Shown here one piece after another: positions 1 to 8,329 of a stretch of 38,186 bases of DNA. Position 1 is the stretch's first letter; each line of letters starts with the position of its first letter. This DNA comes from Lachnospiraceae bacterium. GTDB taxonomy: Bacteria; Bacillota; Clostridia; Lachnospirales; Lachnospiraceae. Both the position numbers and the translations under genes were made by a program. The notes under the pieces were generated by a model. It was given only the letters and a program-made list of their open reading frames with translations, was not told the DNA's origin and ran no database searches. Location: contig JAAWCS010000036.1 of the NCBI GenBank assembly GCA_022793375.1, positions 1 through 38,186 of the forward strand, read 5' to 3'.

Positions 1-289
1 CCAGGCTCCAGCGACCTACCCGAAAGCAGACGGGCCGCCTTATGCTTTCTGTTTGGTCTTGCTTCGGATGGGGCTTGCATGTGCCCGCCCTGTTACCAGG
101 ACGGCGGTAGTCTCTTACACTGCCTTTCCACCCTTACCCCGCGTACACGGGGCGGTTTATTTCTGTTGCGCTATCCTTAGGGTCACCCCCACCGGCCGTT
201 AACCGGCATCCTGCCCTGTGAAGCCCGGACTTTCCTCACCTGCCGCCTTGCGGCGCCTGCAGCTGCGATCATTTGTACGACTCGTTGTC
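1..289 (-). ncRNA. rnpB: RNase P RNA (class A), 3' end beyond the window
   Basis: Catalytic RNA of RNase P, which removes 5' leaders from pre-tRNAs. Read on the minus strand, the conserved core GAGGAAAGTCCGGGC lies near the 5' end (about 228-242). It is followed by the CAGGGCAG segment, the AGGGTGGAAAGG-type helix and a GTAAGAG loop, the usual order of a bacterial type A RNA. The start is taken from a well placed promoter just upstream (297-325), which predicts a start near 288-290. The distal part, including the final helices, runs off position 1, so the gene is incomplete here. The short reading frames in this stretch are not considered coding. Confidence 0.93.
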
Positions 290-296
290 AAAAACG

Positions 297-325
297 ATTT
301 TAACATAAAAGATGCGTTTTGTAAA
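297..325 (-). promoter_or_regulatory. Sigma-A promoter of rnpB
   Basis: On the minus strand a TTTACA -35 element (320-325) is separated by 17 nt from a TAAAAT -10 element (297-302). The predicted start near 289 falls just ahead of the RNase P RNA. Confidence 0.75.
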
Positions 326-330
326 TGAAC

Positions 331-354
331 GGGGCGATTTTTTCCCCGCGCCCC
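331..354 (-). terminator. Weak hairpin after the nucleoside kinase gene
   Basis: GGGGCG (331-336) pairs with CGCCCC (349-354) right after the stop codon at 356. The following T-rich stretch is poor, so termination may be incomplete. The hairpin sits next to the rnpB promoter. Confidence 0.4.
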
Positions 355-355
355 T

Positions 356-2032
356 TTATCCGACTGGGAACAAACTTCCGCCGATGAACTCCCGCAGCAG
401 GGAATTGCGCGGGATATCCTCGCTGGCTACCGGCAGGAAATAGTCAAAGAATTTCAAAAGCCGCTTGGCCTCCTGGTATTCGGGGCAGTCCCTGGGAACC
501 GAGAACAGCAGCGGTTCGGCGTAGGATTTGAGCACCGACAACTCGTAGATTAACGCCGAATTAAAGACCACGTCCGCGCTCTCCTGGAAGGGGAAGATAT
601 TCTCCTCCTCCCCCCGGCGTACACTGTTCCACTGGGCAATCGTATCCCGAGCGGAGTAGCCCCTCGTGCGGGCGTCGCGGACGATGCGGCGGATCAGGCG
701 CCCGTCGGTCGTGGGAATCCGGTTGTGCTCGTCAATGTTTAACTGGGTCAGCGCGCTGATATAGATCCGGTAGCGGCAGTCCGCCGGCAGTCGGTAGGTC
801 ATGCGGTCGTTTAAGCAGTGAATCCCTTCAATCACCAGGATATCGTCCGCCGCCAGCTTCATGCGGCTGCCGCATCCCAGCTCCTGCTTGCCCAGCGCGA
901 AATTATAGCGGGGCAGCGTTACCTCTTCGCCGGCCAAAAGCCGCAGCATCTGCTCGTTAAAAAGTTCCACGTCCACACACTCCAGCGCCTCGAAATTGTA
1001 ATTGCCCTGCTCGTCGCGCGGCGCCTGCGAACGGTCGCGGAAATAATTGTCGACCGCAACCGGATACGGCGTCAGGCCGTATGTCTTTAGCTGGATCGAC
1101 AGCCGGTGTGAAAACGAGGTTTTGCCGGAAGAGGAAGGCCCTGCGATCAGGATAATCTTCTTGCGGCGGTCGGCCGCGATCTCCTCGGCAATCCGGCTCA
1201 GCTTTTTTTCCATCAAGGCTTCCTGCACCAGGATCAATTCCCCCAGGCCGCCTTTTACGATCAGGTCGTTTAAGTACCCCACGGCTCCCACTCCCAGACG
1301 GTTGCTCCAGTGGTTTGACTCCCGCAGCGTTTGGAACACTTTTTCACTGGGTTCAAAGGGCCGCAAGGTCGTCGGCGCGTTTTTCTGCGGCAGCTGCAAT
1401 ACGAAGCCGTCGGCGTAGAGGTACAGTTTGAACCATTTGAGATACTTTGTATTGGGAACCATATACCCGTAAAAATAGTCCTCAAACGTACCGATCCGGT
1501 ACAGATTGACCCGAGAAACACGGCGGTACGAGAACAGCTTTTCCTTGTCGATCATCTTATGTTTGCGGAACACCTCAATCGCCTCGTCGGTCCCCACCGA
1601 ACGCTTGCGAATCGGCATCTCCTCCGCCACCATCTTGCGCATGTAGGCCTCAATCTCCTCAAGCAGCGCTGCATCGAGCGTAAAATCTCCCTTAGGCTCT
1701 ATGTACAGCCCCTTGCTGACCGAAAACTCCACCGTCACCTTTTCCAGCCGTTCATGTCCCAGTACTTTATAAAAGGCCCGCAGCGCCAGCAAGACCGCAC
1801 TGCGGTGATAACTCTGTATTCCCGGCGTATCCGCCATCGTCACAAAGGAAACCTGCGCATCCTTCTCCACGCATTTAAACAGCTCGCTCAGTTTTCCGTC
1901 CACCATAGCCAGGACAATCGGCGCCTTGTATGCCCCCTGAAACTCCTCGGCGATCTGCTCATACGGCGTTTCGGCCGCATACTCCTTTGTCACCCCCTGC
2001 ACCGTAATCCGGTATGTTTTGTTTTCTCCCAT
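356..2032 (-). CDS. Nucleoside (uridine-type) kinase with N-terminal TGS and ThrRS-like SAD domains
   Basis: 558-residue protein of the Udk/phosphoribulokinase superfamily that probably phosphorylates a nucleoside with ATP/GTP. Residues 1-65 form a TGS-like domain. Residues about 70-235 resemble the second additional domain of threonyl-tRNA synthetase. The kinase domain begins with a P-loop GPSSSGKTS at 298-306 and continues with a DNYF substrate segment and a VIEGIH Walker B-like strand. The start is the ATG at 2032, preceded by GAGGAGG. The open frame continues 138 codons upstream, but that part overlaps the nif3 gene in another frame and has no conserved content. It is the last gene of the dgt-dnaG-rpoD operon, 80 nt after nif3. 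This three-part architecture is common in Clostridia, but the natural substrate is not shown by sequence. Confidence 0.88.
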   Translation of the reverse strand: MGENKTYRITVQGVTKEYAAETPYEQIAEEFQGAYKAPIVLAMVDGKLSELFKCVEKDAQVSFVTMADTPGIQSYHRSAVLLALRAFYKVLGHERLEKVTVEFSVSKGLYIEPKGDFTLDAALLEEIEAYMRKMVAEEMPIRKRSVGTDEAIEVFRKHKMIDKEKLFSYRRVSRVNLYRIGTFEDYFYGYMVPNTKYLKWFKLYLYADGFVLQLPQKNAPTTLRPFEPSEKVFQTLRESNHWSNRLGVGAVGYLNDLIVKGGLGELILVQEALMEKKLSRIAEEIAADRRKKIILIAGPSSSGKTSFSHRLSIQLKTYGLTPYPVAVDNYFRDRSQAPRDEQGNYNFEALECVDVELFNEQMLRLLAGEEVTLPRYNFALGKQELGCGSRMKLAADDILVIEGIHCLNDRMTYRLPADCRYRIYISALTQLNIDEHNRIPTTDGRLIRRIVRDARTRGYSARDTIAQWNSVRRGEEENIFPFQESADVVFNSALIYELSVLKSYAEPLLFSVPRDCPEYQEAKRLLKFFDYFLPVASEDIPRNSLLREFIGGSLFPVG

Positions 2033-2112
2033 GTCTGATTCCTCCTCTGTTTTTTTCCTTCTTTTGAATCGGCATACATCTGCCCGGCCGCTTTCCTTGC
2101 GCCGGCAGGCCG

Positions 2113-2907
2113 CTATAAGAACCGCACCGGCTGCCGGGCCGTCACCGGATCCACCGACAGCGCCGGCAGCTGCTTTTTCAGATATGCGGTCATATATGGT
2201 ATAAAGATATGCTCCAGACCATAATGCCCGGCGTCGATGACCGCCAGCCCTTCGGCCGCCGCGTCTGTCCCGTAATGATACGTGATATCGCCCGTGACCA
2301 GCACCTGCGCCTGCGCCGCCAGCGCAAAGGGGATCGCATCCTTGCCGGAACCCGGGCAGACCGCCACACGAACCGCCTCCTGCGGCGCTGTCGGCGCATA
2401 CAGCTGCACATTCTGCAGTCCGAACGCTTCTTTTACCAGAAAACACAGCTTTTCCAGGGTCATCGCTCCGCCCGGCAGATCGCCTGTGATGCCGATTCCG
2501 TAAGGGCCCTCCGGGCCCTGGCCGGTCACCTCAAGCGGCGTCCTTTTTATCAGGCCCAGACGATCCGCCGCCAGGTCCGCCATGCCGCCGGGAGCGATAT
2601 CGAAGTTGGTATGCATGCTGATTAGGCACATGTCCCGGCGCAGAAGCGCAAGCAGCCGCCGGCCGGCCGGGCTTTCGTCCGTGATCCTTTTTATCGGGGA
2701 AAACAGCAGCGGATGGTGCGTCAAAAGCAGCTCGCTGCCGCCCTGGATCGCTTCCTCCACCGCCCGGTCGTCGGCATCCAGCGCTACGCTCACCCGGTGG
2801 ACCTCCTTATCCCGGCGTCCCGCGAGAAGCCCTACATTGTCCCAGCCGCAGGCATAGGATACGTCTGCCATCCGGTTTAAGACTTCCAAAATTTCTCTGC
2901 ACTCCAT
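2113..2907 (-). CDS. Nif3-like dinuclear metal-centre protein
   Basis: 264-residue member of the NIF3/YqfO/YbgI family, which form hexameric toroids with a two-metal site. The biochemical role is uncertain; GTP cyclohydrolase I type 2 is the label some databases use. The LLLTHHPLLFSP segment (about residues 60-71) supplies two metal-binding histidines, and a C-terminal DAGHYGLEH segment supplies further His/Glu ligands. At this length it lacks the PII-like insert of longer B. subtilis YqfO-type proteins. The start ATG lies 3 nt after the trmK stop, with GGAGG inside the trmK end, so translation is probably coupled. The trmK-nif3 pairing next to rpoD is a conserved Firmicutes arrangement. Confidence 0.92.
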   Translation of the reverse strand: MECREILEVLNRMADVSYACGWDNVGLLAGRRDKEVHRVSVALDADDRAVEEAIQGGSELLLTHHPLLFSPIKRITDESPAGRRLLALLRRDMCLISMHTNFDIAPGGMADLAADRLGLIKRTPLEVTGQGPEGPYGIGITGDLPGGAMTLEKLCFLVKEAFGLQNVQLYAPTAPQEAVRVAVCPGSGKDAIPFALAAQAQVLVTGDITYHYGTDAAAEGLAVIDAGHYGLEHIFIPYMTAYLKKQLPALSVDPVTARQPVRFL

Positions 2908-2910
2908 CCC

Positions 2911-3606
2911 TCAGCCCTCCATTTTTTCAAGCGCCCGCTCTACCTGCGCCAGTTCCTGTTTTACCTGCTCACAGCGCCGGAGCGTCTTTTCTTTCGGCGA
3001 GTCCGCCAGTTCGTTCAGCAGTTTATGAAGCCTTGCCGCTTCGCGATTCAGGTATTCTCTGAGGAGCGGATCGCCCTGCCGCAAAAGCCAGCCGCCGAAA
3101 CGGTCCTCTACATCGTCCGCCGCCTCACTCTTTCCATGGACTGCCAGCATCACCGTATAGTATTTTCCCTCGTCCTTTACAAACGCTTCCTTATCGATCC
3201 GATATCCGTTCTCCCGCAAAAACACGCGCACGCCGGGGATGCCCGACTGCGGCGACAGCACAAAGTGCCGGATCGTCTCCGCCACCCGGCGGCCGCGCTT
3301 TAAAATTTCTATCATCAAAGGGCCGCCCAGGCCGCTGATAATGACCGTATCCGCCTCTCCCGGCTTCAGCCCGTCTAGGCCGTCGCTCAGACGCAGGTCT
3401 ATCCGCTCCTGCAGCCCCTGCCTGCGCACATGTCCGGCCGCCCGTTTTAGGGGACCGCTGCGTACATCCATCGCAACCGCCCGGGACGCAATCCCGTTCT
3501 CGATTAAATAAATCGGGACATAACCGTGATCCGTCCCCACGTCCGCCACGCACTCTGCGGGCGGGACAAAGGAGACAATCGTTGCCAGTCTTTTTGACAG
3601 TATCAT
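2911..3606 (-). CDS. trmK: tRNA (adenine(22)-N1)-methyltransferase TrmK
   Basis: 231-residue class I SAM-dependent methyltransferase that makes m1A22 in bacterial tRNAs. The opening ILSKRLATIVSFVP helix is followed by the SAM motif VADVGTDHGYVPIYL (about residues 21-35) and the ISGLGGPLMIEIL catalytic-loop segment. The C-terminal part, about residues 165-231, is a charged helical extension typical of the family. The start has an AGAGGA site and lies 15 nt downstream of the rpoD stop. Length and context (rpoD-trmK-nif3) match the family. Confidence 0.93.
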   Translation of the reverse strand: MILSKRLATIVSFVPPAECVADVGTDHGYVPIYLIENGIASRAVAMDVRSGPLKRAAGHVRRQGLQERIDLRLSDGLDGLKPGEADTVIISGLGGPLMIEILKRGRRVAETIRHFVLSPQSGIPGVRVFLRENGYRIDKEAFVKDEGKYYTVMLAVHGKSEAADDVEDRFGGWLLRQGDPLLREYLNREAARLHKLLNELADSPKEKTLRRCEQVKQELAQVERALEKMEG

Positions 3607-3621
3607 TTGTGTGTCCTCTTG

Positions 3622-4557
3622 TTATTCCAGAAAATCCCGCAGACGTTTACTGCGGCTGGGATGACGCAGCTTTCTGAGGGCCTTGCCCTCGATCTGGCGG
3701 ATGCGCTCCCGCGTCACGTTAAACTCCCGGCCTACTTCCTCCAGGGTGCGCACATGGCCGTCGTCCAGGCCAAAGCGGAGCCGGATCACCTGCTGTTCTC
3801 TCGGACTCAGCGTCTCCAGCGCTTCGCTCAGCTGCTCTCTGAGGACTGTCAGTGCCGCTTCGTCGGCCGGCACCGTCCCCTGCTCGTCTTTAATAAAATC
3901 ACCCAGGTGCGTATCGTCCTCGTCGCCCACCGGAGACTCCAGAGAGACCGGCTCCAGCGCAAACTTCTGGATTTCAAAGACCCGTTCCACCGAAATATTC
4001 AGGCGCTCGGCCAGCTCCTCCGGCGTGGGGTCACGCTCCAGTTCCTGTGTCATTGCGCGCATCGTGCGCATCAGGCGGTTGATATTCTCTACCATATGCA
4101 CCGGAATCCGAATCGTGCGCGACTGGTCCGCGATCGAGCGCGTCAGCGATTGGCGGATCCACCAGGTCGCATAGGTGCTGAATTTAAAGCCTTTGTGATA
4201 ATCAAACTTTTCCACGGCTTTCATCAGGCCGATATTTCCCTCCTGAATCAGATCCAACAGCTGCAGCCCATGGCCGGTGTAGCGCTTGGCAATGCTGACT
4301 ACCAGACGCAGATTTCCCTCGGCCAGGCGCTTTTTGGCCTGTTCGTCTCCGGCTTCGATCCGCTTTGCCAGTTCCGCTTCCTCCTCACTCGTCAAGAGCG
4401 GTATCTTGCCGATTTCCTTCAGATACGCACGGACCGGGTCGTCGCTCTCTTCGGAAAATTCCTCTGCTCCGTCCGCCGTTTCTTCTTCCTCCAGCTCCAG
4501 CAACGGAATCTCTTTTTCTTCCGTATCTGTCAGGGTTCTTTCCAACTGTCCGCTCAT
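3622..4557 (-). CDS. rpoD: Primary RNA polymerase sigma factor, short form without region 1.1
   Basis: Housekeeping sigma-70 factor directing RNA polymerase to -10/-35 promoters. Region 1.2 starts near residue 39 ([17 protein letters not shown]). Region 2 contains [30 protein letters not shown] and the YATWWIRQ -10 recognition helix. Region 3 holds [13 protein letters not shown] and region 4 ends with [20 protein letters not shown] and the SKRLRDFLE tail. Only about 38 acidic residues precede region 1.2, so the usual globular region 1.1 is absent; B. subtilis SigA is about 60 residues longer. The chosen ATG follows GAGAGGAG. An alternative ATG at 4590, 7 nt after the dnaG stop and behind AGGG, would add 11 residues and still give no region 1.1. 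Position after dnaG supports the primary-sigma call. Confidence 0.93.
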   Translation of the reverse strand: MSGQLERTLTDTEEKEIPLLELEEEETADGAEEFSEESDDPVRAYLKEIGKIPLLTSEEEAELAKRIEAGDEQAKKRLAEGNLRLVVSIAKRYTGHGLQLLDLIQEGNIGLMKAVEKFDYHKGFKFSTYATWWIRQSLTRSIADQSRTIRIPVHMVENINRLMRTMRAMTQELERDPTPEELAERLNISVERVFEIQKFALEPVSLESPVGDEDDTHLGDFIKDEQGTVPADEAALTVLREQLSEALETLSPREQQVIRLRFGLDDGHVRTLEEVGREFNVTRERIRQIEGKALRKLRHPSRSKRLRDFLE

Positions 4558-4597
4558 GGATCTCCTCTCTTTGCCGCTCTTTATACTCATTCTTTCC

Positions 4598-6361
4598 CTA
4601 ATTAAAAGAAATATGCAGGTCTTTCAGGGCCGCCTGCTGCTTTAAAATCTCCTGCAAAGCGGCCACATCCGCGGCCTGCCGGCCGGCCGCGTCCAGGCTG
4701 TAGCGTTTTACCCGCAGGACGGTCTCCGAAAATGCCTTCTCCTTTTCCTCCTTCGTCATATCCCCACGCAGTTTTGTATTAAATAAAGAAGCGACCTCTT
4801 TATATTCCTCGGCATCGTTGATAAAATGATTTACAATCGCCGCCGGGTTCACCAGGCCGTTTTGCAGCTGTTCCCACACCAGCTTCGCCACGCGCCGGTA
4901 CAATTCCTCTGTAAAATCCTCCGGCGAGAGCAGGCCGGCAATCTTAGGATACAGCTGCGGCGCTTCAATCAGCCAGGTCAGCAGAAGCTTCTGCGAGGTG
5001 TGAATCCCGTCCTCCTTCTCCCGCTTTTTCTCCCGGGCGGGACGGAGCGCCGGCCGCTGCGCCGCAGAAATCCCGGTCCTTAAAGCCTCCTCGCCGACCA
5101 GCTGGCGCATACTCGCAAAGGGAATCCGGTAGGCCTCGCACACGGCTTCCAGATAATTGCTGCGCTCCAGTTCCGAGGAAAAGCCGCACAGCTTCGCGGC
5201 CACCGCCCGGTGGAATTTCGTCTTGCTTTCCGGATCTTTCATATCATACTGGCCGTACAGCTGCCCGATCTCAAACAAAAAGCTCCCCGCCGCTTCGGCG
5301 ATGCGCTGCCGGAACGCGTCGGCTCCCAGGGCCTTGATAAATTCATCGGGGTCTTTATACGGCTTTAAATTCAGCACCTTGACCGTCATCCCCACTTCTT
5401 TGAGGATCGGGATCGCCCGCAGAGCCGCCTTCACGCCGGCCCCGTCGCTGTCATACGTCAGGATGATCTCGCTTGTATAGCGCTTTAAAAGGTTCGCCTG
5501 GCCGGAGGTCATCGCGGTCCCCAAGCAGGCCGCCGCGTTGGCAAAACCGGCCTGGTGCAGGGAGATCGTGTCCATATAGCCCTCGCAGATCAGAATATAG
5601 GGTTCCTTGGCTGTACGGGCGATGTTGAGGCCATAGAGATTGCGTCCTTTGTCAAATACCTTCGTCTCCGGCGAGTTTAAATACTTAGGCTCCCCCTCCC
5701 CCATTACGCGGCCGCCAAAACCGATAATGCGGCTGTTCACATCCATGATCGGAAACATCACGCGGTTCCAGAATTTATCATACGAACCCCGCTCTCCGAT
5801 CTTTACCAGGCCCGTTTCTTTTAACAGGCTGTCACCGTATCCTTTTTTCTTCAGGTACAGGTATAAATCGTTTTCATACGGGGTGGAAAATCCCAGGCCA
5901 AAGCGGCGGATCGTATCGTCGGACAGGCCGCGCTCCGTCAAATAGCGGTACGCCTTCTGCTCCCGGTCCTGCCGCATTTGATAATAAAAATACCGCCCGG
6001 CCTCTTTATTGATCGCCAGAAGCCGGCTGCGCAGATCCGCCTCCCGCCGTTCCTCTTCGGTGGCTTCCCTCTGCGGTAGCGCTATTCCCGCCCGGTCGGC
6101 CAGATATTTCAGCGCTTCCGGAAACGTATAATTTTCATATTCCATGATAAAGGTAATCACGTTGCCGCCGGCATGGCAGCCAAAGCAATAGTACATCTGC
6201 TTCGCGGGCGTGACGGAAAAGGAGGGCGTTTTTTCATTGTGAAACGGGCAAAGGCCAAAATACGTGCTGCCCCGCTTGGTCAGCCGCACGTATTGGCCTA
6301 CTACGTCCACAATGTCATTTCTGGTGCGTACTTCTTCTACCAGTTCCTCCGAATAGTACAT
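4598..6361 (-). CDS. dnaG: DNA primase
   Basis: 587-residue primase that makes RNA primers at replication forks. The N-terminal zinc ribbon is visible as C38-x2-H41 ... C59-x2-C62. The catalytic core carries [20 protein letters not shown] and a TOPRIM segment with [12 protein letters not shown] (acidic metal ligand in EGYMD) and [13 protein letters not shown]. The C-terminal about 150 residues are the less conserved helicase-binding region. The start [21 protein letters not shown] is the usual family start and has GGGAG just upstream; longer in-frame starts lack support. It begins 13 nt after the dgt-like gene and is followed by rpoD, as in the classical macromolecular synthesis operon. Confidence 0.97.
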   Translation of the reverse strand: MYYSEELVEEVRTRNDIVDVVGQYVRLTKRGSTYFGLCPFHNEKTPSFSVTPAKQMYYCFGCHAGGNVITFIMEYENYTFPEALKYLADRAGIALPQREATEEERREADLRSRLLAINKEAGRYFYYQMRQDREQKAYRYLTERGLSDDTIRRFGLGFSTPYENDLYLYLKKKGYGDSLLKETGLVKIGERGSYDKFWNRVMFPIMDVNSRIIGFGGRVMGEGEPKYLNSPETKVFDKGRNLYGLNIARTAKEPYILICEGYMDTISLHQAGFANAAACLGTAMTSGQANLLKRYTSEIILTYDSDGAGVKAALRAIPILKEVGMTVKVLNLKPYKDPDEFIKALGADAFRQRIAEAAGSFLFEIGQLYGQYDMKDPESKTKFHRAVAAKLCGFSSELERSNYLEAVCEAYRIPFASMRQLVGEEALRTGISAAQRPALRPAREKKREKEDGIHTSQKLLLTWLIEAPQLYPKIAGLLSPEDFTEELYRRVAKLVWEQLQNGLVNPAAIVNHFINDAEEYKEVASLFNTKLRGDMTKEEKEKAFSETVLRVKRYSLDAAGRQAADVAALQEILKQQAALKDLHISFN

Positions 6362-6374
6362 AGGGCTCCCTCTC

Positions 6375-7379
6375 TCATTTCCATGCCTGGGGAACAAACA
6401 GTTCCTCATACTTTGAAATCGCAAAGCTGTCGCTCATTCCCGCTATGTAATCGCAGACGACCCGCTCGACCGAATCCTTACGCCGCTCCATCATTTCCCG
6501 ATATTCCTCCGGCAGTTCCTCCGGCTTGTCCGTATAATAGCCGTACAGTTCCTTTAAAAGATTCTGCGCCTTGTGATCCTCCCGCTTGGGAATCGGATTC
6601 AGATACAGGTTTTCAAACATGTAGACCCGCAGTGCCTTCATCGCCCGCTCCCGGTCCGAGGACATCACGATGGCAGGGCGGCCAAAGCTATTGACGATCA
6701 CATCGTGAATCAGCGTGTTCAGGCGTTCCCGCACCGAGTGGCCCAGCACATCGGTCATCTCCCGCGGCAGTCCTTCTTCCGTCATCAGCCCGGCGCGGAT
6801 CGCATCGTCAATATCGTGGTTGATATAGGCGATCTTGTCCGAGAGACGCACGATCTGTCCTTCTAACGTCGAGGGATGCCCCGAAGTACGATGGTTTAAG
6901 ATTCCGTCCCGCACCTCTTTTGTCAAGTTCAGGCCCAGGCCCTTTTTCTCCACCACTTCCACGACGCGCACGCTCTGTTTGTAATGGGCAAAGCCGCCGG
7001 CACAGACCTTATCAAGCGCCGCCTCTCCCGCATGGCCGAACGGAGTATGCCCCAAATCGTGGCCCAGGGCAATCGCCTCGGTCAAGTCCTCATTCAGCCG
7101 CAGGGCGCGGGCAATCGTGCGCGCGATCTGCGCCACCTCCAGCGTATGTGTCAGGCGCGTGCGGTAATGGTCGCCCTCCGGGGACAAAAACACCTGCGTT
7201 TTATGCTTCAGGCGGCGAAACGATTTGCAGTGAAGGATCCGGTCGCGGTCACGCTGGTATACCGTGCGGATGTCGCACGGTTCTTCCTCAAAATCCCGCC
7301 CGGCCGAGTCCATCGCCAACGACGCATACGGGCTCAGCGTTTCCCTTTCCCGTTCTTCCAGGATTTCTCGAATGCTCAT
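6375..7379 (-). CDS. dgt: Deoxyguanosinetriphosphate triphosphohydrolase-like HD protein
   Basis: 334-residue HD-domain protein of the dGTPase family, which hydrolyses dNTPs to deoxynucleoside plus triphosphate. The metal-site histidines are in RLTHTLEVAQIAR, and the HD pair is in ALGHDLGHTPFGHAGE; a distal D lies in VRLSDKIAYINHDIDDA. Phosphate-contacting CKSFRRLKHKTQVFLSPEGDHYRTR precedes them. The ATG at 7379 is preferred; a TTG seven codons upstream is in frame but would be unusual. First gene of the operon, with a promoter at 7430-7458 about 45 nt upstream. The symbol follows the family; substrate range is not shown. Confidence 0.92.
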   Translation of the reverse strand: MSIREILEERERETLSPYASLAMDSAGRDFEEEPCDIRTVYQRDRDRILHCKSFRRLKHKTQVFLSPEGDHYRTRLTHTLEVAQIARTIARALRLNEDLTEAIALGHDLGHTPFGHAGEAALDKVCAGGFAHYKQSVRVVEVVEKKGLGLNLTKEVRDGILNHRTSGHPSTLEGQIVRLSDKIAYINHDIDDAIRAGLMTEEGLPREMTDVLGHSVRERLNTLIHDVIVNSFGRPAIVMSSDRERAMKALRVYMFENLYLNPIPKREDHKAQNLLKELYGYYTDKPEELPEEYREMMERRKDSVERVVCDYIAGMSDSFAISKYEELFVPQAWK

Positions 7380-7429
7380 AAAGACGCCTGCTTTCTCCAA
7401 AAATATCCGTAACGCTCTTCATCGCTGTC

Positions 7430-7458
7430 AGTATACAATATTTTCAAGCGCCGCACAA
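7430..7458 (-). promoter_or_regulatory. Promoter of the dgt-dnaG-rpoD operon
   Basis: Minus-strand TTGTGC (7453-7458), 17-nt spacer, TATACT (7430-7435). Transcription would start near 7423, about 44 nt ahead of the first ATG. No other strong promoter was seen before rpoD. Confidence 0.6.
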
Positions 7459-7563
7459 TAGTGTGTCCCTGCGGAAAATGGGGAATCCGCCCCTGTTATT
7501 ATTATTGTATTCGCAATGCCGGACAATTATGATTCAAAGAGCATGCCGCTCCTGCTCCCCTTT

Positions 7564-7600
7564 CGGAGGATTTTTGTTTTGCAAAACGGGCTTTCCTCCG
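7564..7600. repeat. Nested inverted repeat
   Basis: CGGAGGA (7564-7570) pairs with TCCTCCG (7594-7600), and a 12-bp palindrome GTTTTGCAAAAC (7576-7587) sits in the loop. No T-run follows on either strand, so it is not a standard terminator. Confidence 0.5.
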
Positions 7601-7691
7601 GAGCAAAGAACAGAAAACCGGCAGGCTCCTGTCGGGAATCCCACCGGCTTTCCTATCCGTGCGCACAAGGCCGGCTATCTGCAGACAGCCA

Positions 7692-7967
7692 TCATGCCTT
7701 TGCTTTCTCCACCAGCTTAATCTCTACGGTCATGCCCATGCACTCCGCCACTTTCACCAGCATATCAATCGTAGGATTGTAATCCCCTGTCTCAAAACGC
7801 GTGATATTCGGACGCTTCATCCCGGCTACGGCAGCCACGTCAGCCTGCGTCATTTTCTTCTGCTTGCGGCAGGCAATGTACTGCCTGGCCACCTCTTCCT
7901 TAATGCGTCTCTGCTCGCCTTCCAGCACTACTGCAAACTCGTCCGTAGAAATCACATAATCGCCCAT
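7692..7967 (-). CDS. XRE-family helix-turn-helix regulator
   Basis: 91-residue DNA-binding protein. An N-terminal helix (about residues 1-25) is followed by an HTH_3 domain at about 28-82, with the turn in TQADVAAVAGMKRPNITRFETGDYNP. The fold resembles HigA/HipB-type antitoxins and phage-repressor-like regulators. The start ATG has GAGAGGAGAG directly upstream. No toxin reading frame (HigB/RelE type) is adjacent, so it appears to act alone. A strong promoter (8006-8034) and a 13-bp palindrome over the predicted transcription start (7990-8002) suggest autorepression. The target genes are unknown. Confidence 0.85.
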   Translation of the reverse strand: MGDYVISTDEFAVVLEGEQRRIKEEVARQYIACRKQKKMTQADVAAVAGMKRPNITRFETGDYNPTIDMLVKVAECMGMTVEIKLVEKAKA

Positions 7968-7989
7968 TTCTCTCTCCTCTCTGCCGAAA

Positions 7990-8002
7990 CGTATCTGATA
8001 CG
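7990..8002. promoter_or_regulatory. Palindromic operator at the xre start site
   Basis: CGTATCTGATACG is a perfect dyad around a central T. It overlaps the predicted +1 of the xre promoter, as expected for an autoregulatory XRE operator. Confidence 0.5.
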
Positions 8003-8005
8003 GAT

Positions 8006-8034
8006 ATTATAGCAGACAAAAAGCGGTTTGGCAA
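8006..8034 (-). promoter_or_regulatory. Sigma-A promoter of xre
   Basis: Minus-strand TTGCCA (8029-8034), 17-nt spacer and a perfect TATAAT (8006-8011). It is divergent from the tRNA-Ala promoter. Confidence 0.75.
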
Positions 8035-8078
8035 TGGGCTTTTTACGATTTTATAAAAGATTTTTTCTAAAAAAGTAC

Positions 8079-8107
8079 TTGCCAAACCTTTTAAAGTATG
8101 CTATGAT
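8079..8107 (+). promoter_or_regulatory. Promoter of tRNA-Ala
   Basis: TTGCCA (8079-8084), 17-nt spacer, TATGAT (8102-8107) with an upstream TG extension. The predicted start lies a few nucleotides ahead of the tRNA. Confidence 0.75.
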
Positions 8108-8118
8108 ATCTTTCGTTC

Positions 8119-8191
8119 GGGGCATTAGCGCAGCTGGGAGCGCGCCACACTGGCAGTGTGGAGGTCAGGGGTTCGAATCCCCTATGCTCCA
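8119..8191 (+). tRNA. tRNA-Ala (anticodon GGC)
   Basis: 73-nt cloverleaf. The acceptor stem GGGGCAT pairs with ATGCTCC and carries the G3:U70 wobble that identifies alanine tRNAs. The D arm has GCGC/GCGC stems, the anticodon stem CCACA/TGTGG encloses loop CTGGCAG with anticodon GGC, and the T arm contains GTTCGAATC. The discriminator is A at 8191 and CCA is not encoded. It is a single tRNA gene with its own promoter and terminator. Confidence 0.97.
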
Positions 8192-8193
8192 TG

Positions 8194-8229
8194 AGCGGGA
8201 AAGTAAAACTTTCCCGCTTATTTTATTTT
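8194..8229 (+). terminator. Intrinsic terminator of tRNA-Ala
   Basis: An 11-bp stem (AGCGGGAAAGT at 8194-8204 with its complement at 8208-8218) and a three-base loop are followed by a T-rich tail (TATTTTATTTT). Confidence 0.85.
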
Positions 8230-8329
8230 CTCCGGCCGGCAGCAGGCGGAGGCGTTTTCCACTGTCAGACCACGGGAGAAAACCTGCCCTGTTTTAGCCA
8301 AATGATGAAAAGGGCTGCTTTACTGATGC

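Larger units (their letters stand above)
7380..7691. other. Intergenic region between dgt-like gene and xre
   Basis: No convincing gene. It holds the dgt operon promoter (7430-7458), a GC-stemmed inverted repeat (7564-7600), and a near-perfect palindromic hairpin GGCTATCTGCAGACAGCC (about 7674-7691) touching the xre stop codon. That last hairpin may help end the xre transcript, although it lacks a T-run. Short frames here have no recognisable ribosome binding site or domain. Confidence 0.6.

Noticed and set aside
2033..2446. N-terminal 138-codon extension of the nucleoside kinase
   Set aside because: It lies over nif3 in another frame, is low-complexity, and a good GAGGAGG site precedes the internal ATG at 2032.
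3607..4605. 332-codon plus-strand frame covering rpoD
   Set aside because: It is exactly antisense to a well conserved sigma factor; high GC makes long shadow frames common here.
7692..8118. Type II toxin-antitoxin pair around the XRE gene
   Set aside because: No toxin-like frame lies on either side; the upstream space holds only two divergent promoters and the tRNA.
8119..8229. tRNA-Ala as an integration site for an element
   Set aside because: No integrase gene and no repeat of the tRNA 3' end was found in the following sequence.
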